Positions 59,913 through 64,000 of a stretch of 64,000 nt of DNA are shown piece after piece (the first letter of the stretch is position 1; each line of letters opens with the position of its first letter). The stretch is taken from NCBI GenBank assembly GCA_001599935.1, contig BCIJ01000026.1, positions 101,889 through 165,888 of the forward strand, written 5' to 3'. This DNA comes from Holtermannia corniformis (Eukaryota; Basidiomycota; Tremellomycetes; Holtermanniales). Both the position numbers and the translations under genes were made by a program. Under the pieces are notes generated by a model. It was not told where the DNA came from. It saw only the letters and a program-made list of their open reading frames with translations, and made no database searches.

Positions 59913-60215
59913 CTACGAGGCCGACGTTGAACGCAGTGCGTCGTCCACATCGTGCCCCTTAAGCTTCTGCTGAATGTACAAGGTCGCTGTTGTCGGTCGT
60001 GGTATGTTATCTCTTGTGGAGTGCGCCGTGGCTACCTTGAAGTCCCAGGTGTACCCATGCTGACCGTGATATCTACCGATGAAAGCTATCTGTTCTTGCC
60101 GAGAGAGGTTGTTCCAGATCATCTCACCGTCGTTGAAGAGGCTCACGGTCACTCGGCTATGGGCGGGGTGGTCTTCGATGATGAAGCCGAAACCTAGGTC
60201 AGGAACAGCAGGCAT
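59913..60215 (-). CDS. possible uncharacterised protein, about 100 aa
   Basis: ATG at 60215 opens MPAVPDLGFGFIIEDHPAHS, then VTVSLFNDGEMIWNNLSRQE and YHGQHGYTWDFK, which look like folded beta-rich protein. After WDFK a GTAGCC...ACAACAG stretch resembles a 49-nt intron, which would change the ending. Upstream on the same strand (60216-61070) further protein-like pieces occur, such as VIEKEDGYEVAINVNQGK and MSAGDPCYFEIQPSQRYQS, so the gene may be longer with more exons. No family recognised. Confidence 0.4.
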   Translation of the reverse strand: MPAVPDLGFGFIIEDHPAHSRVTVSLFNDGEMIWNNLSRQEQIAFIGRYHGQHGYTWDFKVATAHSTRDNIPRPTTATLYIQQKLKGHDVDDALRSTSAS

Positions 60216-61437
60216 GGTGCAATATCACTGAGGATGCTCCACCAGCTGGTTGGGACGAAAATATGCGAGGTCTACGAAGAGGCTCCTTCGTGCGAAGTAC
60301 AAACCAGGTAGCGCTTGGCTTCAACGGAGCCAGACCCGACTATTCCGTCCGGTGGAAGGCGGAGGCAGGGCCAAAATTGTTGCAGAGTGGATTTCCGTGA
60401 GAGAACCGGCGAAGAGCAAAGCGTTGTCATTTGCCCTGGTTGACATTGATCGCGACCTCGTACCCATCCTCTTTCTCAATGACCGTTAAGAGAGACCTTG
60501 GCTGCAACGTTGACGTTGCAAGCGGTTGTCTACGGTACGACCTCATCGTCAAGAAGCTACATCCATCTGGTGACCTGAGTGGAATCGACCACCCCTGAGC
60601 TGCGAGAAGTCAAGACACAGAACGCTCAGCCCGTTGCGAGGAGTGCGTTGTCACGCTGTGAGCACTTGTTCACAAAGCTAGTACCGTTAGTAAGCTGCGA
60701 TCTAGCGTTCACGCAACTGGGCAACAGCCACTTGCGGGATTCGCTTGGTCGCTCTGCGAAACCTTTGCCTTGTACTCATCCACCGTCTCTTTCGAGTAAT
60801 CGTGAGCCCTGGAAGTGAACCATATGCCGGAAGGCTGGGAGTCGTATTGCGGACCGTCTCGGGTGATGGTGAGACGTCCTCGGGTGCTTTGTCACAAATT
60901 CGAGCGGCTTTTTTTCTCCGACAACGTCCCCATCGGTTGTCAGGTACGTTGAGCCTGATCTGTCAACGGCTCTGGTAGCGCTGGGACGGTTGTATCTCGA
61001 AATAACACGGGTCTCCTGCTGACATGCTGTCTGAGCGAAGAATGAGTGTGAGTGAAAGCAAAGCAGCGCTCTTCAAGTCCTGCTACTCAATCACCAAGGC
61101 GCCATGATCCGGAGACCTGCTCGCCTCCCTGAGTGAACAGATCCGCCGCGCCATGGCCTTTGAAGACGATCCGTTAGCCTGCGGGGATCAGAAGGCGAGC
61201 GACAGACGTGTGTTGCGATGCAACCAACGGATTGGTGCGAGCGATCCGTTGTGCCTTCGGGAACTCGGTACCTGGCTGATGATTGGGCTGAGTGGTGTGC
61301 CATCGTGAGCCAGCTGTGTAGGTTTATCGCACCTTCGATGGGCGAGGTAAGTGGACGGGCACGGAAGGTAACGGACACCGACCGTAAGGAGACGCCTGTC
61401 GAGAAACCAGTTCATCGCCCGATATGTACAAGTTGGG
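60216..61437. other. ambiguous stretch with protein-like pieces on both strands
   Basis: Short open pieces occur on plus (60250-60489; 61100-61300) and minus (60500-61025), but frames change without convincing splice sites. I cannot assemble a gene. It may be part of the minus-strand gene ending at 59913, decayed DNA or chance frames in GC-rich sequence. Confidence 0.3.
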
Positions 61438-61777
61438 CTATAGCCCCTTGACGATCTCGGGCAATTGCTTCTGCACGAGGGCATAGCTGACATGGTTAGC
61501 AGTGAGCAGCAGACGGTGCACCAACCGGTTGCGGCATTACTGCGCCGCTCAGCTCATGACCCGCCGGGGTGCCACTCACCTTGGCATCCCGCCCGACGTG
61601 CTTGGCTACGTCTTCCCACTTCACACTCGCCTTTGGGTGCAGCATCTCAACCAGGCGGTAGTTTTCATCAGCGGTCCACGCAACACCCTTTGCCTTGACT
61701 TTGGGCTTTGGGTTCTCTTCGGGCGAGGAGCGGTCGTACGGCCTGCTCTGCTTCTTGGGGATAGGTGTCTTTGGCAT
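61438..61777 (-). CDS. short Myb/SANT-like protein
   Basis: The start is MPKTPIPKKQSRPYDRSSPE, a basic tail, followed by one SANT/Myb-like helix set: KGVAWTADENYRLVEMLHPK, then WEDVAKHVGRDAK. The first two Myb tryptophans are present as W-TADEN and KWEDVA. A donor GTGAGT follows AAG; with acceptor CGTGCAG the last exon reads KQLPEIVKGL and stops at 61438, so the third helix is short or absent. Such small proteins with one degenerate SANT repeat occur widely in basidiomycetes. DNA binding is plausible but unproven. The length is about 78 residues under this model. Confidence 0.6.
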
Positions 61778-62081
61778 GTTAGTCGGTAGCAGTCGGTCAG
61801 CTGGCTGCGATGAGCAGATACATATGGCAGTGATCAGGCGATAGCCTATGCGTCAGTCTGTTACATCCCCTTCGGCGAGCAACGATAACGTGAAACGCGC
61901 CGAGACGTCGCAGGCGGTCCTTTACCGCGGACCGAGTAGCGCCGCGATTCACGCACACGCGCACAGGGCTGGCCTGGCCCGCTTGAGCATCTGCCCAACT
62001 GGTAACGACGTCAACCGTGCCTGGTGGGACGAATGACGACGCTGGGTGAGCGCATGACGTGCGGCGGTCCCGGCGGTTGCG

Positions 62082-62087
62082 TATAAG
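62082..62087 (+). promoter_or_regulatory. TATA box, TATAAG
   Basis: TATAAGAG lies 99 bp upstream of the HSP12-like start codon, a usual position for a highly regulated fungal gene. Confidence 0.5.
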
Positions 62088-62144
62088 AGCTCGCCACGTC
62101 GACGACCTGTTCTCCTACCAACGCTCCACTACTACCACTCTTAC

Positions 62145-62171
62145 CCAACCCACCCNCCCAACCCACCCAAC
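62145..62171 (+). repeat. CCCAAC-type short tandem tract with one unresolved base
   Basis: Repeated CCCAAC/CCCACC units run through the presumed 5' leader of the HSP12-like gene. The single N of the window lies here (62156), so length and sequence may be misassembled. Confidence 0.6.
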
Positions 62172-62185
62172 AACTTATCAACACA

Positions 62186-62684
62186 ATGTCCGACGCTGGT
62201 GAGTGGTGTCTATGGCGTAGCGAGCAGGGTCTTGGCCTGCCCACGCCGCGTCGTCCGCCCCACGCCCAGACGCTGACTCACCACCGCAGGCAGGCAATCC
62301 CTCGGTGACAAGGCTGGAGCCGCCTTGAAGCCCAACAGCGAGAAGACGTGAGTGGTTGGTCGGATGAGGGAACGGGGTCGCTTTAAACGACCCCTGACCT
62401 ATCACCTCGAGCCTTGTTGTTCCATGCTGACATGCCCAGCTACGTTGAGCAGGCCACCGACTACGTCAAGGGCACCCTCGACTCGGTCGCCTCGGCCGTC
62501 CAGCCTCAGCAGGTTAGTTGTCACGCCCGTTCTGCTCGTTCTCTTGTACTGTACTGACGGCGCTACAGGAGAAGACCACCACCCAGAAGGTTCGCCTTGT
62601 GCCCTCAACCCTCGTGCCCATACTGACCCCATCCAGATCGGAGACGCCGTCACTGGTGACAACAAGAACAAGGACCTCGCCTAA
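62186..62684 (+). CDS. HSP12/HSP9-like stress protein, 70 aa
   Basis: Hsp12-family proteins are small, disordered in water and helical on membranes; they protect membranes in stress and stationary phase. The exons are 62186-62198, 62290-62347, 62440-62512, 62569-62589 and 62637-62684, giving 70 residues. The N-terminus MSDAGRQSLGDKAGAALKPN matches the family pattern MSDxGRxxxxxKxxxxLxPxS, followed by SEKTYVEQATDYVKGTLDSV, then QPQQEKTTTQKIGDAV. One exon is only 21 nt. There are four introns of about 47-92 nt in a very short gene. Many copies of this type are strongly induced by heat and osmotic shock. Confidence 0.85.
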
Positions 62685-63512
62685 ACCGCGTCGTTGCTTC
62701 GGTCGTACTATTTTGTATATACCTTTGTGAATGAAGTGAATAGTGATTGTGATACTCGCGTACCCTCGGTCGGTTGCCAAGGCCGTATCAGTGGGCCGCG
62801 GCGCTGCGGAAGCAATCGTGCCACGTGTCTTGCCGTCCCACATGGACGTGGCACTTCTTCAATAGGTTGGCACCTTGCGTCTGCTTGCGACATGCTTTAC
62901 GGACACCACCATGGTGATTCGCGACCCAGACGCAGCCCCATCGTGTACAGCAGATCCCTAGCTACCCCAATATGCCAGTAGCGCGTCAGCAACCGTAACG
63001 ATTGCCACTAAAAACGGACCTCCTGACAACCATCTTGCACGAGCTTCCTGTCCATAACTTCTGCGTCGCCTCGGCGACACATGCTGTACAGTCGTACATA
63101 TATACAAAATGACCCTCTGAACTGCCCCAGCAGCTTGGAATCATCTGCTGCACTGCCCTTTCCCGCGCTTTTCCGCAAAAAGACCAATACACCGACCTGT
63201 CATGAACCCGCTAGGATCCTGCCAGGCCTCGGACGGCCGGCCCGATCGGCAGCGGTCGGCCTCGCTTATCGGAACGACTCTCCCGACCCTCGGTGCAGCT
63301 CGCACTGCGCAAAAGCCGCAAGGCGTAAACCGCAAGACGTAAACTGCAAGACGCAAGTCCGAGAGGCCACAGGGTATAAGAGAAGGGGCTTTGGCTGTTG
63401 TAGTTCTTCATCTGGTCTTACTTCTCATGCACTCCTGAACCACGGGTAGCTGCCGAGTCCTCCAGAGCTCACTCACTCTTGACACGACCCCTCCGTTCGG
63501 TCGCCAGAGATG
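62685..63512. other. intergenic, no gene supported
   Basis: Frames here are short and have no recognised product. The only structured feature is the 14-bp tandem repeat at 63317-63357. Confidence 0.4.
63317..63357 (+). repeat. three-copy 14-bp tandem repeat
   Basis: The units CGCAAGGCGTAAAC, CGCAAGACGTAAAC and TGCAAGACGCAAG follow head to tail, with the last one base short. Confidence 0.8.
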
Positions 63513-63520
63513 CAAAAAGA
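63513..63520 (-). terminator. oligo-T Pol III terminator of tRNA-Thr
   Basis: On the minus strand the tRNA is directly followed by TCTTTTTG; five T's in a row are enough to stop RNA polymerase III. Confidence 0.75.
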
Positions 63521-63603
63521 TTCTCGCTAGCTGGATTGAACAGCTGACCTCGTCATAGGCCACGTGATACTAGTGACGCGCTCTACCACTGAGCTAAGAG
63601 AGA
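63521..63603 (-). tRNA. tRNA-Thr (anticodon AGT) with an 11-nt intron
   Basis: The cloverleaf was folded by eye. The acceptor stem TCTCTCT pairs with AGCGAGA in 6 of 7 positions, with one T-C mismatch. The D-arm is GCTC AGTGGTA GAGC, with box A TAGCTCAGTGG. The anticodon stem CGTCA/TGACG is perfect, and the T-arm AGCTG TTCAATC CAGCT is perfect, with box B GTTCAATCC. Between the anticodon stems lie 18 nt: loop CTAGTA, then an 11-nt intron (TCACGTGGCCT), then A. This places AGT at positions 34-36, reading ACU/ACC Thr codons after A34 is modified to inosine. The intron position, one base 3' of the anticodon, is the standard one. Confidence 0.85.
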
Positions 63604-64000
63604 ACTGTCTCTTACGGGTGCTTGCAATGATATGTCATGATAAGTATATTGCCCGGGTAATCCTTGCTCTGCGCACTTGCAGACCCAGTAATGACGGCTT
63701 TCATCCGCAGCCGGATCCCGCAATGTAGACAGCTTGATATTTTGCGAGGGAACTCTCTTCGCTGCTGCTTGCCAAGCGCGACAGTCTTGACCAGCCGTTG
63801 CTATGGCTCTCATCATATGGCCCGTCATGCCGATATGGCATTCATTGACCCCTTTAGCTGTTAGCCTCCTTCACTATCATGCACAGTTATATCCGCAGTC
63901 ATTACCGCGGTCAAGCAATGTCACGAGGGATCCCTGCTCAACCGCCACGGTCAACAAGCGCATGTTACGTAAGCAAGCTCGCACCGTTGTCATGACGATC
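63604..64000. other. upstream of tRNA-Thr, no gene seen
   Basis: These last 397 bp carry only short frames and no recognised element. Confidence 0.35.

Larger units (their letters stand above)
61778..62185. promoter_or_regulatory. promoter region of the HSP12-like gene
   Basis: These 408 bp hold a CCCCT stress-response-like element at 61867-61871, a TATA box at 62082-62087 and a C/A-rich leader just before the ATG. One element alone does not prove stress control, but it fits the gene product. Confidence 0.45.

Noticed and set aside
1..64000. CRISPR arrays, insertion sequences, complete transposons or viral genes
   Set aside because: No regular spaced repeats, transposase, reverse transcriptase or integrase motifs were seen on either strand by eye; the DNA is fungal.

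Overview
This is nuclear DNA of a fungus, most probably a basidiomycete. It carries eukaryotic housekeeping genes broken by many spliceosomal introns. Most introns are 44-60 nt, start GTGAGT, GTGCGT or GTACGT, have a CTGAC/CTAAC branch point and end in CAG or TAG. No bacterial, viral or intact transposon gene was recognised. I cannot place the species. Gene models were spliced by eye from conserved protein families and splice signals, so exon edges are firm only where stated.

Layout. 0-12.3 kb: two uncharacterised minus-strand genes, TSR1 (small-subunit ribosome biogenesis), a small membrane protein, and a complete class V myosin. 12.6-18.9 kb: an N-terminal protein methyltransferase, MTFP1/MTP18 (mitochondrial fission) and a J-domain protein. 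18.9-25.7 kb: a gene-poor stretch around a Kre9/Knh1-like GPI-anchored cell-wall protein. 25.7-35.4 kb: MAF1 (Pol III repressor), two small proteins, mitochondrial GatB, a RhoGEF and RPB12. 36-53 kb: a long serine-rich protein, a degenerate amidohydrolase-like protein, a RAX1-like membrane protein, PAN2 (deadenylase), a TMEM19/DUF92 protein, NADPH-cytochrome P450 reductase, RFC2 (clamp loader) and a small unknown. 53-64 kb: an uncharacterised nuclear-type protein, an MFS transporter, a DUF1295 reductase-like membrane protein, a short SANT-like protein, an HSP12-like stress protein and an intron-containing tRNA-Thr(AGT).

The genes are ordinary and do not form one pathway; several pairs are divergent and probably share promoters. 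The unusual part is gene architecture. First, between about 10.3 and 24.3 kb five introns of 577-2465 nt interrupt three intact genes, while introns elsewhere are about 50 nt, and the intergenic space there is swollen too. Second, RPB12 gives its canonical 70-residue product only if a 2-nt exon lies between two 49-nt introns. Third, the DUF1295 gene contains a 7-nt exon among other very short ones. No new defence or biosynthetic system was seen.
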